A stretch of DNA of 64,000 nucleotides. Origin: Pleomorphomonas oryzae DSM 16300. GTDB lineage: Bacteria > Pseudomonadota > Alphaproteobacteria > Rhizobiales > Pleomorphomonadaceae. Of this stretch, positions 1-6,576 are shown in pieces. The stretch is from the NCBI RefSeq assembly GCF_000422965.1, contig NZ_AUHB01000003.1, forward strand, positions 248,001 to 312,000, given 5' to 3'. Numbering within the stretch: the stretch's first letter is position 1; each line of letters begins with the position of its first letter. The position numbers were made by a program, and so were the translations under genes. The notes beneath the pieces are model-generated. The model searched no databases and was not told the DNA's origin. It saw only the letters and a list, made by a program, of their open reading frames with translations.

Positions 1-832
1 GACGCACGTCTCCTGATTTGAGTGCCGCCCGCAACTGCTTGTCGAGTTCGGCATGCTTGGCCGTTGCCTCATCAATGGCCGTATCGAACCATTTCGGTTC
101 CTTGGATCGTTCTCTTTTCGCGGCAGCGACCGCCGAAAGCGCACAGCGAAGCAGATACTTAATATTGGCAGCGTCGTCCGGATAACGGGCCATTCCGACA
201 TAGGCGGAAACCTCGTAATACCGGCTGACGATCTCAATTGGCTCAGCTATTTGCTTGATGGCCCGACGCGCCAGCTTCTCCCAATCTTTGGTCAGAGGGG
301 TTTCCTGAGCCGCGTAAAACTGGTCGCCTCCGAGACGGAACAGGTAACAACCGATAAAAATATCCCGCAGTCGATCGGCAACCACGGCCAATATCTCATC
401 GCCTATTTCGTTGCCATGAACGTCGTTGATACGCTTGAAGCCCTGGATGTCGATCACCATGGCCATGTGAGGCTTTCCAGCCTTGCCATCTTCCTTCAGT
501 CGTTCAACCTGCTGCTTGAGGCCGATGCGATTGGGAAGGCGCGTCAGGGGGTCGTGAGCGGCAATCCACGACACGTCACGTTCGGCGCGTCTGCGGTGAT
601 TCACTTCAACCTTCAGATCGTGTAGCCGGCGATAACCGAAGACGAAGCCGAGGATTCCCACGATCAGTAGCGCAATGAACAGCTCGTCAGCCTGTATGAA
701 CTCGTGTCTGCCGAGAAAGGCTGCCAATCGCTCATAGAGATCAAGCCATTCGGCGCCGATAAAAAACAGGATACCGACAAAAATGAGGGCCGCCGCGTCT
801 CGGGTTGCTCTTCCCACCCTCAAAGGCCGCAT
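1..832 (-). CDS. GGDEF domain protein, probably GGDEF-EAL (3' part beyond window)
   Basis: Cyclic-di-GMP signalling protein, incomplete because it runs off the left edge. The ATG at 832 follows a good ribosome site (GAGAGGTGAG). Residues about 13-28 and 43-60 are two membrane helices with almost no periplasmic sensor between them. A GGDEF domain starts near residue 92 (LTRLPNR). The active-site loop reads RLGGDQF at about residues 166-172, so the catalytic Glu is Gln and cyclase activity is doubtful. The last visible residues (ELDKQLRAALKSGDVR) look like the start of an EAL domain, which would make this mainly a phosphodiesterase; that domain itself is outside the window. The prophage inserted upstream of this gene, not inside it. 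Confidence 0.88.
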   Translation of the reverse strand, partial: MRPLRVGRATRDAAALIFVGILFFIGAEWLDLYERLAAFLGRHEFIQADELFIALLIVGILGFVFGYRRLHDLKVEVNHRRRAERDVSWIAAHDPLTRLPNRIGLKQQVERLKEDGKAGKPHMAMVIDIQGFKRINDVHGNEIGDEILAVVADRLRDIFIGCYLFRLGGDQFYAAQETPLTKDWEKLARRAIKQIAEPIEIVSRYYEVSAYVGMARYPDDAANIKYLLRCALSAVAAAKRERSKEPKWFDTAIDEATAKHAELDKQLRAALKSGDVR

Positions 833-1318
833 TTGCTCACCTCTCGCCACGCATTATCGATCCGCAACGCGTCGCATGTAAATTAATAGATACAAAAAAA
901 CTGAATTCCAACAAGCATACTTTGTGTGCACGTAACGAATTAATTAATGATTTACGTTTTGGCTCGGTGTATTTAGCAAGGGTCGATACCTCTGCTTGAT
1001 CTGTAACAAGACATCGTCGGTTAGTTTGCGCGCGAATCCACCTGGTATCCGCGACGAGGCCTTGTAAATATTGACAGCTAAAGCCTCCGCAACGGTTAGC
1101 CATCAAAGTCTAGCCGGGTAGAGATCCGTCGTGCGCATATCTTGCTACCACCGCCTTCCCCCTCCCACTTGCGAAATCGACGCCAATATCTGGCGGATAG
1201 CATCGGCAACGAGTCCCATCGGCTAGATCGTCCGATGGAAGCGTCGAGGTGTCGGAGGTGCTGGCCGGATTGCGAACAGATCAAGGCACGGAGCGTTATC
1301 GAGCCAGCGACGAGGCAC
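833..1318. other. Intergenic region, no gene seen
   Basis: This stretch lies between the GGDEF gene start and the prophage left end. It is AT-rich at about 880-960, which would suit a promoter for the leftward GGDEF gene. Short frames here have no ribosome site and no recognisable product. I see no RNA gene. Confidence 0.5.
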
Positions 1319-1345
1319 AAAAAAACCAGGCACTTACGAGCCTGG
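1319..1345 (-). terminator. Intrinsic terminator, tRNA-Leu copy at attL
   Basis: Read leftward: stem CCAGGC/GCCTGG with an 8-nt loop, then seven T. It originally ended tRNA-Leu. In the lysogen it is placed to stop the leftward late phage operon before it enters the host GGDEF promoter region. Confidence 0.85.
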
Positions 1346-1370
1346 CTTTTTTGAATGGTGCGGTCGAGAA
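1319..1370. repeat. attL: left 52-bp attachment repeat
   Basis: Matches 41867-41918 at 49 of 52 positions; the mismatches are at 1346, 1352 and 1353. The first 27 bp are the tRNA-Leu terminator hairpin and the last 17 bp (1354-1370) include the tRNA 3' end with CCA (reverse strand). After 1370 the two sequences diverge. This copy is the displaced host 3' end, so 1356-1370 is an orphan tRNA fragment. Confidence 0.93.
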
Positions 1371-1522
1371 TTGTTGCATGTGAGTGCGAAAACAACGACA
1401 TGCACAATTGCGAGGGGATAACGGTCGCCTTGTTTTTTTAAGGCGTTTTTCGCGTGCTTCCCTCGCCTTTTCATGCCGCATGGATCAGACGGCCATAAGC
1501 CTGACGGTAAGCACGAAGATCC

Positions 1523-1996
1523 CTAGGGAATGCGCAGCATGTTCCGAAGGGAGGCCGCGATGGCATCGCCGAAATAGGTGATGGCCACCCAGACGGCCGA
1601 GGTGATTGTTGCACCGCCGAGGCCGATCAGGGCCGCCATGCCAAGACCCATATTTTTGATCTTGCGCCATTCCTCGATCGTCGGCGCCACATCGTCGTCA
1701 AGCCTGGCTTCGATGCCCTTGGCATGTTCCCGCGCCTGGGCGCTCACATTGACGGCAATCGCCACATCCGTGGTTAGGCGCGAGATCAGGGCGGCCTGCT
1801 CGTCGAGCCGGCGATGCACGGCGGCCCGGCTCGTAGCCGCCGCTTCCTTTTCGTCGCGCATCTCCTCGGCAAGGTATTGCAGCCCGGCTTCGATGCGACC
1901 CAGCGACCGCGATATGTCGTCCTTCGGCAGTGCCTGGCGGGCCGGGCGTCGGCGCGAACGCGAGCGAACGGCGGGCGGCTTTTCGGAATCGGCCAT
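1523..1996 (-). CDS. Phage coiled-coil protein with C-terminal membrane segment
   Basis: 157 residues. The N-terminus is basic (SRSRRRPAR), the middle (about 30-100) is a predicted coiled coil, and residues about 118-140 form one hydrophobic helix. The layout resembles the DUF1515 proteins of rhizobial phages; that family link is from memory and unproven. It is the last gene of the late operon, directly after the spanin pair, and its start overlaps the upstream stop (TGATG). A holin or lysis-accessory role is possible from position only. Confidence 0.7.
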   Translation of the reverse strand: MADSEKPPAVRSRSRRRPARQALPKDDISRSLGRIEAGLQYLAEEMRDEKEAAATSRAAVHRRLDEQAALISRLTTDVAIAVNVSAQAREHAKGIEARLDDDVAPTIEEWRKIKNMGLGMAALIGLGGATITSAVWVAITYFGDAIAASLRNMLRIP

Positions 1997-2271
1997 CATG
2001 TCCCCCGGCAGGCATGGGCACCGGCGTCAAGCCGTTCCCACTCGGCGGCGAGCGTGTCGACGCGGGCGATCATGCCGGCCGCGTCAAGGCTTTCGAGTTC
2101 GGCAAGGATTGCCGCCTTCTGCTTTTCTGCCGTCGGCCGCGGACACGCGCGCGCCAGCCCTTCACGGATCTGAGGCGCCTCACCGGTCAGCGCCGGACGT
2201 CCCGTCGCCATGTTGGCGCAGGCGGGCAAGCACGCCAGCAGCGCCGCCGCGATCAGCCTTGTCGACCGCAT
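1996..2271 (-). CDS. Outer-membrane spanin-like lipoprotein (Rz1 type)
   Basis: 91 residues. A signal peptide ends in a lipobox (CLPAC, Cys about residue 17), then a short periplasmic part. The ribosome site is GGAGGCGG before the ATG at 2271. The first 92 bp overlap the preceding Rz-like gene (2180-2440) in another frame, the classic Rz/Rz1 arrangement. The role would be fusion of inner and outer membranes in the last lysis step. Call based on architecture and position. Confidence 0.72.
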   Translation of the reverse strand: MRSTRLIAAALLACLPACANMATGRPALTGEAPQIREGLARACPRPTAEKQKAAILAELESLDAAGMIARVDTLAAEWERLDAGAHACRGT

Positions 2272-2440
2272 CTTGTTCCGCCTCCATCTCGTCGATGACC
2301 GTGTCGGTGGCGGTCGCGGCGCGCGAGGCGCCGAGATCCATTGCATCTGCCCTCGCTTGCCGATCGGCGATAAGGCCGCGCAGAAAAGTGCCGAGGACAG
2401 CCAGGAGCTTTTCGACAACGAGGGCGAAGAAGGCTTTCAT
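2180..2440 (-). CDS. Inner-membrane spanin-like protein (Rz type)
   Basis: 86 residues: an N-terminal hydrophobic segment (about residues 3-24), then a charged, Ala/Glu/Asp-rich region likely to be helical. It overlaps the upstream DUF6527 gene by 4 nt and the downstream lipoprotein gene by 92 nt. Such a membrane-anchored helical protein paired with an overlapping lipoprotein fits a two-component spanin. No sequence motif proves it. Confidence 0.65.
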   Translation of the reverse strand: MKAFFALVVEKLLAVLGTFLRGLIADRQARADAMDLGASRAATATDTVIDEMEAEQDAVDKADRGGAAGVLARLRQHGDGTSGADR

Positions 2441-2799
2441 TCGTCGTCACTCCAATCCGGCAAGTCGACCGTCTGGCCGGCCAGTGCATGAGTGCAGTCG
2501 CCAAGGAACTGAATGCGGCCATCGGTAATGAAGGAATGGCAGACGAGAGGGACTGGCTGGCCAGCCGCGTCCTTAACCCATTCACCGGTCCATCGGCCCT
2601 TCTCATCTCTGACTGTTTCGAGGCCAGTGAGAAGGATTGACGGGCTGAAGGTCGGTTTGACCACATCACCATTCCATGTCCAACCATGGCCACTACCCTC
2701 CGATCTTACGCGGACGATGTGCGACTCACGGCACCCGGGGCACAGGAATAGGAAATGGCCGCCTTCAACGGGTTCCAGCTTGACGCCGGGCGTCCTCAT
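2437..2799 (-). CDS. DUF6527 family phage protein
   Basis: 120 residues of unknown function. Visible family features are the LCPGC near residue 19-23, the KPTFSPS block and the VCHSFITDGRIQFLGDCTHAL block near residues 86-105, which recur in small proteins of prophage lysis regions. The start at 2799 overlaps the upstream stop by 4 nt (ATGA). The Cys pair could bind metal; no role is established here. Confidence 0.75.
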   Translation of the reverse strand: MRTPGVKLEPVEGGHFLFLCPGCRESHIVRVRSEGSGHGWTWNGDVVKPTFSPSILLTGLETVRDEKGRWTGEWVKDAAGQPVPLVCHSFITDGRIQFLGDCTHALAGQTVDLPDWSDDE

Positions 2800-3050
2800 T
2801 TCTCGACCGGCGGCTGAGGCTTGGTGAGGCCCGACATCCCGTCGCGCAGCACGTTGACGCCGAGCTTGAGGGCGCTGACGACGGCGATGGCGATCGATAG
2901 CCACTTGGCGTCGATCGATGAACCGGAACAATCGACGATCGACTGCGTGGTGAAATCGCCCGTGCAGCCAGTGAAAAGCAGCACGGCAACGAGGACGGCC
3001 AGGATCGCCGTCAGCACGTTGGCGATGTTGTGAAACAGATTTGAGTTCAT
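2796..3050 (-). CDS. Two-helix membrane protein, holin candidate
   Basis: 84 residues with hydrophobic helices at about 9-28 and 49-66, a short hydrophilic loop between them and a charged tail, a holin-like layout. It lies in the lysis cassette downstream of the endolysin and a lipoprotein, and just after a terminator hairpin (3078-3099). No family was recognised, so holin is an inference. Confidence 0.65.
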   Translation of the reverse strand: MNSNLFHNIANVLTAILAVLVAVLLFTGCTGDFTTQSIVDCSGSSIDAKWLSIAIAVVSALKLGVNVLRDGMSGLTKPQPPVEK

Positions 3051-3077
3051 GATGAGGTCTCCACCCTTCCGAGCATG

Positions 3078-3099
3078 AAAAAACCCGCTCGAAAGCGGG
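3078..3099 (-). terminator. Intrinsic terminator within lysis cassette
   Basis: Leftward strand: stem CCCGCT/AGCGGG (3084-3099) with a TTCG tetraloop, then a run of T. It lies between the lipoprotein stop (3128) and the holin-candidate start (3050). Confidence 0.8.
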
Positions 3100-3127
3100 C
3101 GAGGTCGGCGCCGACTTTGGCCGGCGG

Positions 3128-3457
3128 TCAGCTGCCATCCGCTGCCTTCAGCGCGTTAACGACCGCCGCATAAGCCGTGGCCACCTTGACCAGCGCCGTC
3201 GACGTCGACACCGACGATGGATCGGCACAGATGGCGGCGACACCGGCATAGGCCGCCGCTTCCTTGGTCACGATGGATGCCTTGATCTTGCCGGTGGTCG
3301 AAACGGCGACGAAGGCTGCATGCGCCGTATCGAGCGCCGCGCAGGCGGTCGGCAGGTTCTTGGCAATCGCATCGTCGATCTTGGTCACGGTCGTCTGGCA
3401 GGCCGCGAGCGCCACGACGGCGAGCAGCGCAAAGCCCAGGGAAAGAAAGCGTTTCAT
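3128..3457 (-). CDS. Phage lipoprotein in lysis cassette
   Basis: 109 residues. Signal peptide with lipobox LAAC (Cys about residue 20). The mature part is Ala/Val/Thr-rich and probably helical. Ribosome site GGAAAGGTGA. It lies between two terminator hairpins, downstream of the endolysin and a 39-residue membrane protein. Function unknown; a lysis or superinfection role is possible by position. Confidence 0.75.
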   Translation of the reverse strand: MKRFLSLGFALLAVVALAACQTTVTKIDDAIAKNLPTACAALDTAHAAFVAVSTTGKIKASIVTKEAAAYAGVAAICADPSSVSTSTALVKVATAYAAVVNALKAADGS

Positions 3458-3486
3458 GGGTCACCTTTCCGCCCGGCATGCGGGCA

Positions 3487-3606
3487 CTAAAAAACCCGCC
3501 AATCGGCGGGCATCGTGGGAAGAACGGTAAAGGCGGTGATGATCGCCGCCAGGTAAAGCAGCCAGAGCGCAACCAGCCCCACCAGCCGCCACGGATGGTC
3601 GATCAT
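3487..3606 (-). CDS. 39-residue single-helix membrane protein
   Basis: A very small gene whose ATG overlaps the endolysin stop by 4 nt (ATGA at 3603-3606), suggesting translational coupling. Residues about 7-29 form one hydrophobic helix (LVGLVALWLLYLAAIITAF). The last codons and the stop are made of the terminator hairpin and T-run at 3489-3510, so transcripts ending there would lack the stop codon or end at it. Candidate holin, antiholin or endolysin partner; no family recognised. Confidence 0.68.
   Translation of the reverse strand: MIDHPWRLVGLVALWLLYLAAIITAFTVLPTMPADWRVF
3489..3510 (-). terminator. Intrinsic terminator overlapping the end of a 39-residue ORF
   Basis: Leftward strand: stem CCCGCC/GGCGGG (3495-3510) with loop GATT, then TTTTTT. 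The hairpin encodes the C-terminus of the small membrane protein and the T-run runs into its TAG stop. Confidence 0.78.
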
Positions 3607-4070
3607 GCGAGCTGGTAATGCGGCCCGTCGAGGAAGTCTGGGCCGGGGTGGCGGGCCTTGTAGGCCTCCACGGCATCAGCGATGCCGGGCAGCGTATCCG
3701 GCAGCTGGGCAAGGTTGCGATCCCAGATCGAGCCCCAGGTGATCGTCACCTTCTTTTCGATCGACGCGAGGCGCATTGCCAGCACGATCGGCCGGATCTT
3801 CTCGAACGACCAGACGACGGAGCCGTTGACGACCGGGGCGATGTCGACGGCGTGGCCGAAGCCGTCGGATTGACGGAGGTGCTTCGAGAGCATCGTTTTG
3901 CTTTTGCCCTGCGCCTTAAGCACCTTCTGCCGAGCAAGCGACCGCACGCCGTCGAGCACAGTGAAATCCTGCTCGGTTAGCTCAATGGCGCGCTCCACCA
4001 CCATCACAAGGGAAGGATGCACGCCGACAAGGCGGTCGCGGCTGCGAACGCCCAGCACGAAATTCGACAT
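3603..4070 (-). CDS. M15-type peptidoglycan peptidase, endolysin
   Basis: 155 residues, the size of phage L-alanyl-D-glutamate or D-Ala-D-Ala peptidases of the M15 family. Zinc and active-site features visible are SKHLRQSDGFGHAVDIAP (about residues 62-79), with the SxHxxG...HAxD pattern, and TWGSIWDR. The start at 4070 is chosen over an ATG at 4082 because GGAG lies 10 nt before it; the upstream ATG sits in terminator sequence. No signal peptide, so release would need a holin. Confidence 0.85.
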   Translation of the reverse strand: MSNFVLGVRSRDRLVGVHPSLVMVVERAIELTEQDFTVLDGVRSLARQKVLKAQGKSKTMLSKHLRQSDGFGHAVDIAPVVNGSVVWSFEKIRPIVLAMRLASIEKKVTITWGSIWDRNLAQLPDTLPGIADAVEAYKARHPGPDFLDGPHYQLA

Positions 4071-4082
4071 TGATATCTCCAT

Positions 4083-4107
4083 AAAAAAGCCCGCCGATCA
4101 GGGCGGG
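4083..4107 (-). terminator. Intrinsic terminator between tail and lysis genes
   Basis: Leftward strand: stem CCCGCC/GGCGGG (4090-4107), 6-nt loop, then six T. It separates the last tail gene (stop at 4135) from the endolysin start (4070). Confidence 0.82.
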
Positions 4108-4134
4108 TTGGCACGTACATTCATTTGAATGGGG

Positions 4135-5475
4135 TCAGGCGGCAAGCTGATCACATGCCTGATCAGCAGTTACGACCCTAAGCAATCCAGCCTGCTGCTT
4201 AGTCGCAAGGTAGGATGCCACCGCAGCGTAGACGGTGTCCTGAGTTTCCAGGCTATTCGCAGGAGACGCCGATATTTCGTGCGTCTGGAGCACCAGACCC
4301 GTCCCATTTGAAATGGTCTGATCGATCCACCCTTCGATCGTCGCGGCAGATTGCTGCCCTGTATCCTTTGCGCCAACGCCAAGCAGTGTCCGCCTACCAA
4401 GGGACGAGATGGCAATCTTCGGCTCTGTTGCCGCACGGGCAAACCTGTAACCTCGCGCCCTCAGCACGTCATATTGATCGGGGCCGGCGGCGTTGACGGG
4501 AAACGCGAAAATGCCCGTCAGGGGCAAGCCGGCCGCCACCATGGCTGCCTCTGCTGTGGCGCAATCAGCGTCAAGCGCCGCAGGGTTTCCTCCTAGCGTA
4601 TAGGTCTTATGGTTCATCCCCTGGTGACCCACTGACCAGCCTGCATGATAGAGCGTCAGCAACTCAGTGGCTGTCTCACCAGTGATAGTGTTGCCGTCGG
4701 CGAAGATGGTCCCGACGAGACCATTTTGTTGCAGGACGGGCAGCTTTTTTAGGATGGCAGTCGGTACATAGTTGTCATTTGCGAGGATGATGAGCGGCGT
4801 CGCCTTTCCACCGGTGGCAACAAGATCGACGTTGATGTATCGAGCGTCGTTCGGAGTACTCGCCTGCCAACTGATCTGGAGGCAGATATATTGACATCTG
4901 TAGCTAGTCGATGGCGATCCTGTTTCCGCCCAAACGGGGTCGACGGTCTGCGAGATATCGAAGCGGAAACAATCCCACTGCCCATTGTTCGGGTAGAAAA
5001 ATGGGGTCTTCCGGTACGCTGACGGCAGACCGTTCGGAGGGTCTGAACCCTGTGGCAGATTGCTATACACGAACTGCCCATTGATGAGAGACGACACGAT
5101 CCCGGTGGAACCGTTTACTGAAATCGCCGACCGGGGAATCTTGATCCAAATTTCAAACGGTCCGTTGATGAGCTGGTTGGGGATAGCAAGATAAAGCTCG
5201 GCATAAGACGCCGTCCCCACCGTTTGCGAGACGGACAGCTTAACAGTTGGCCGCCCGACCTCTCGGACGTTGTCGTTATCAAGCGACAAAGTGCCAAACG
5301 CCGCTTTCCAGCCGCCCGCAACGTTGAGAGTCGGGGGAATAGGACAGATTGTCTTTGATCTGGAGATCAGCGGATAACGTATATCATCTCTACGGAGGCT
5401 AGGGGTGATACCAAACTCTTGCTGGATATCGAGCAGGTCGGCTGTGACCTTTGCATCATATCGCGATCCGACCAT
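4135..5475 (-). CDS. Tail protein with C-terminal NodB/polysaccharide-deacetylase-like domain
   Basis: 446 residues. The N-terminal half looks like a beta-rich sugar-binding or spike module. From about residue 225 it follows a NodB fold: LIILANDNY stands where the family has TFDDG, VGHQGMNH where it has the HxxxH motif, and LVLQTHEIS near the C-terminus where a His strand is expected. The first Asp is Asn and the first metal His is probably Gln, so catalysis may be lost. It follows the tail fibre genes and probably acts on, or only binds, a surface glycan. Deacetylase activity is not claimed. Confidence 0.72.
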   Translation of the reverse strand: MVGSRYDAKVTADLLDIQQEFGITPSLRRDDIRYPLISRSKTICPIPPTLNVAGGWKAAFGTLSLDNDNVREVGRPTVKLSVSQTVGTASYAELYLAIPNQLINGPFEIWIKIPRSAISVNGSTGIVSSLINGQFVYSNLPQGSDPPNGLPSAYRKTPFFYPNNGQWDCFRFDISQTVDPVWAETGSPSTSYRCQYICLQISWQASTPNDARYINVDLVATGGKATPLIILANDNYVPTAILKKLPVLQQNGLVGTIFADGNTITGETATELLTLYHAGWSVGHQGMNHKTYTLGGNPAALDADCATAEAAMVAAGLPLTGIFAFPVNAAGPDQYDVLRARGYRFARAATEPKIAISSLGRRTLLGVGAKDTGQQSAATIEGWIDQTISNGTGLVLQTHEISASPANSLETQDTVYAAVASYLATKQQAGLLRVVTADQACDQLAA

Positions 5476-5477
5476 TA

Positions 5478-5603
5478 TTATCTCCCGATGACGACGTACT
5501 TGTTTCCGATGGTGACTGGTTTGCCGCTGATCACGACGATTCCGTAGGGCCCCCCCGTTTTGGGGGTGTTCGTGTCGATCAACCTGAGGCCAAGTTTCAG
5601 CAT
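5478..5603 (-). CDS. 41-residue tail-region protein
   Basis: Small ORF in the tail fibre operon, ATG at 5603 preceded by GAGGGGG, TAA at 5478-5480 just before the next start. It contains a Gly/Val-rich stretch (YGIVVISGKPVTIGNKYVVIG) that could form beta strands. No family recognised. Tight packing between flanking genes supports it. Confidence 0.6.
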   Translation of the reverse strand: MLKLGLRLIDTNTPKTGGPYGIVVISGKPVTIGNKYVVIGR

Positions 5604-5613
5604 GGCGCCCCCC

Positions 5614-6021
5614 TCAGCCGATCAGCTCGATGGTGACTTTGGTCTCTGCCGTCTCAGCTATGAGCTTCAGAGCGGCGACGTTCGCGTTGCCGGTGATGAG
5701 ATGGCCGGTGTAATACTCATCGAGTGCCGCGCCATGGGTGACATTTCCAGCCGAAAAGGCTGGCGCCGTTCCATCGGTTGAATAGGCGATGCGCCCTGCC
5801 GAGCCGACATAAAGCCGACAGGCAGTCACCCAGGAGGGAACGCCGCCGGTGAACCCGGCAGCGGTGAGCAAATCGGCGATTGCGCCGACCGATGTTGCCA
5901 CCTCCACCACCGGCTGCGCCGCCGCGTGCAGCTCATGGCGTTTCTGCCCCGCCTCGGTCGCCGGGTCGATCAGCGCGCCGTCGCTCTTCGCCTGGCGCAT
6001 TACCACCTTGACATCGGTCAT
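5614..6021 (-). CDS. Hypothetical phage tail-region protein
   Basis: 135 residues, unrecognised. Acidic, Ala/Thr/Val-rich, no membrane segment. It lies in a run of small genes between the RCC1-repeat fibre and the NodB-domain protein, with a 3-nt gap to the upstream gene. Probably a tail fibre accessory or structural protein, by position only. Confidence 0.65.
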   Translation of the reverse strand: MTDVKVVMRQAKSDGALIDPATEAGQKRHELHAAAQPVVEVATSVGAIADLLTAAGFTGGVPSWVTACRLYVGSAGRIAYSTDGTAPAFSAGNVTHGAALDEYYTGHLITGNANVAALKLIAETAETKVTIELIG

Positions 6022-6024
6022 GAT

Positions 6025-6231
6025 TTACTCCGGCAGGGAAAGGGTGAGTTCGAATACGTCCGAGCCCTCGGCCACCGGCCGCAAGGTCAGCCCAGCCGGC
6101 GCCGCGGCACCGGTGAAGGTTGCGGCATAGAATACCGAGGCAGGCCCTTGCAGACCGGGCGTGTTGATCTCGACGGTCTTCACGCCCTCCGAGGCGTCTG
6201 ACACCTCGACGACGGTGATTTGATCGGTCAT
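6025..6231 (-). CDS. Small hypothetical tail-region protein
   Basis: 68 residues, unrecognised, likely beta-rich, no membrane helix. The start overlaps the upstream stop by 4 nt. Its position suggests a fibre or baseplate accessory. Confidence 0.62.
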   Translation of the reverse strand: MTDQITVVEVSDASEGVKTVEINTPGLQGPASVFYAATFTGAAAPAGLTLRPVAEGSDVFELTLSLPE

Positions 6232-6575
6232 TCGATGCAGTCCTTGACGGTTACGGTGCCATAGAGCAGCGTCTGTTCATCGCCGCCGGTGATGATGCGC
6301 CGCAATTCGTAGCGGGCACCCTGGCGGGCCGAGGGCGGCGGCAGGCCGTCTGTCTGCGTCGCCGTCAGTCGCACGGAAATCTTCGCCGCCGCCAGGTCGA
6401 CGGTGAGCGTATCGGCATCGCTGTCGAGCGATATCGTCACCGGCCCGCTCACCAGTTCGAAGGTGATGTTCGACCCGGTCAGATCGACCAGCGCGCCGGC
6501 ATTGTCCTTCACGATGAAATCGATGGCGTAGCTATCGCCGCGTTGCAGCGTCAGAGGATAATTGGCCGGCAGCAT
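6228..6575 (-). CDS. Small beta-rich tail-region protein
   Basis: 115 residues. The pattern (QRGDSYAIDFIVKDNAGALV, then DLTGSNITFEL) resembles the N-terminal immunoglobulin-like domain of baseplate upper proteins (BppU type) of siphoviruses; the similarity is weak and by eye. It starts one base after the fibre gene stop. Probably a structural protein at the tail tip. Confidence 0.65.
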   Translation of the reverse strand: MLPANYPLTLQRGDSYAIDFIVKDNAGALVDLTGSNITFELVSGPVTISLDSDADTLTVDLAAAKISVRLTATQTDGLPPPSARQGARYELRRIITGGDEQTLLYGTVTVKDCIE

Positions 6576-6576
6576 G

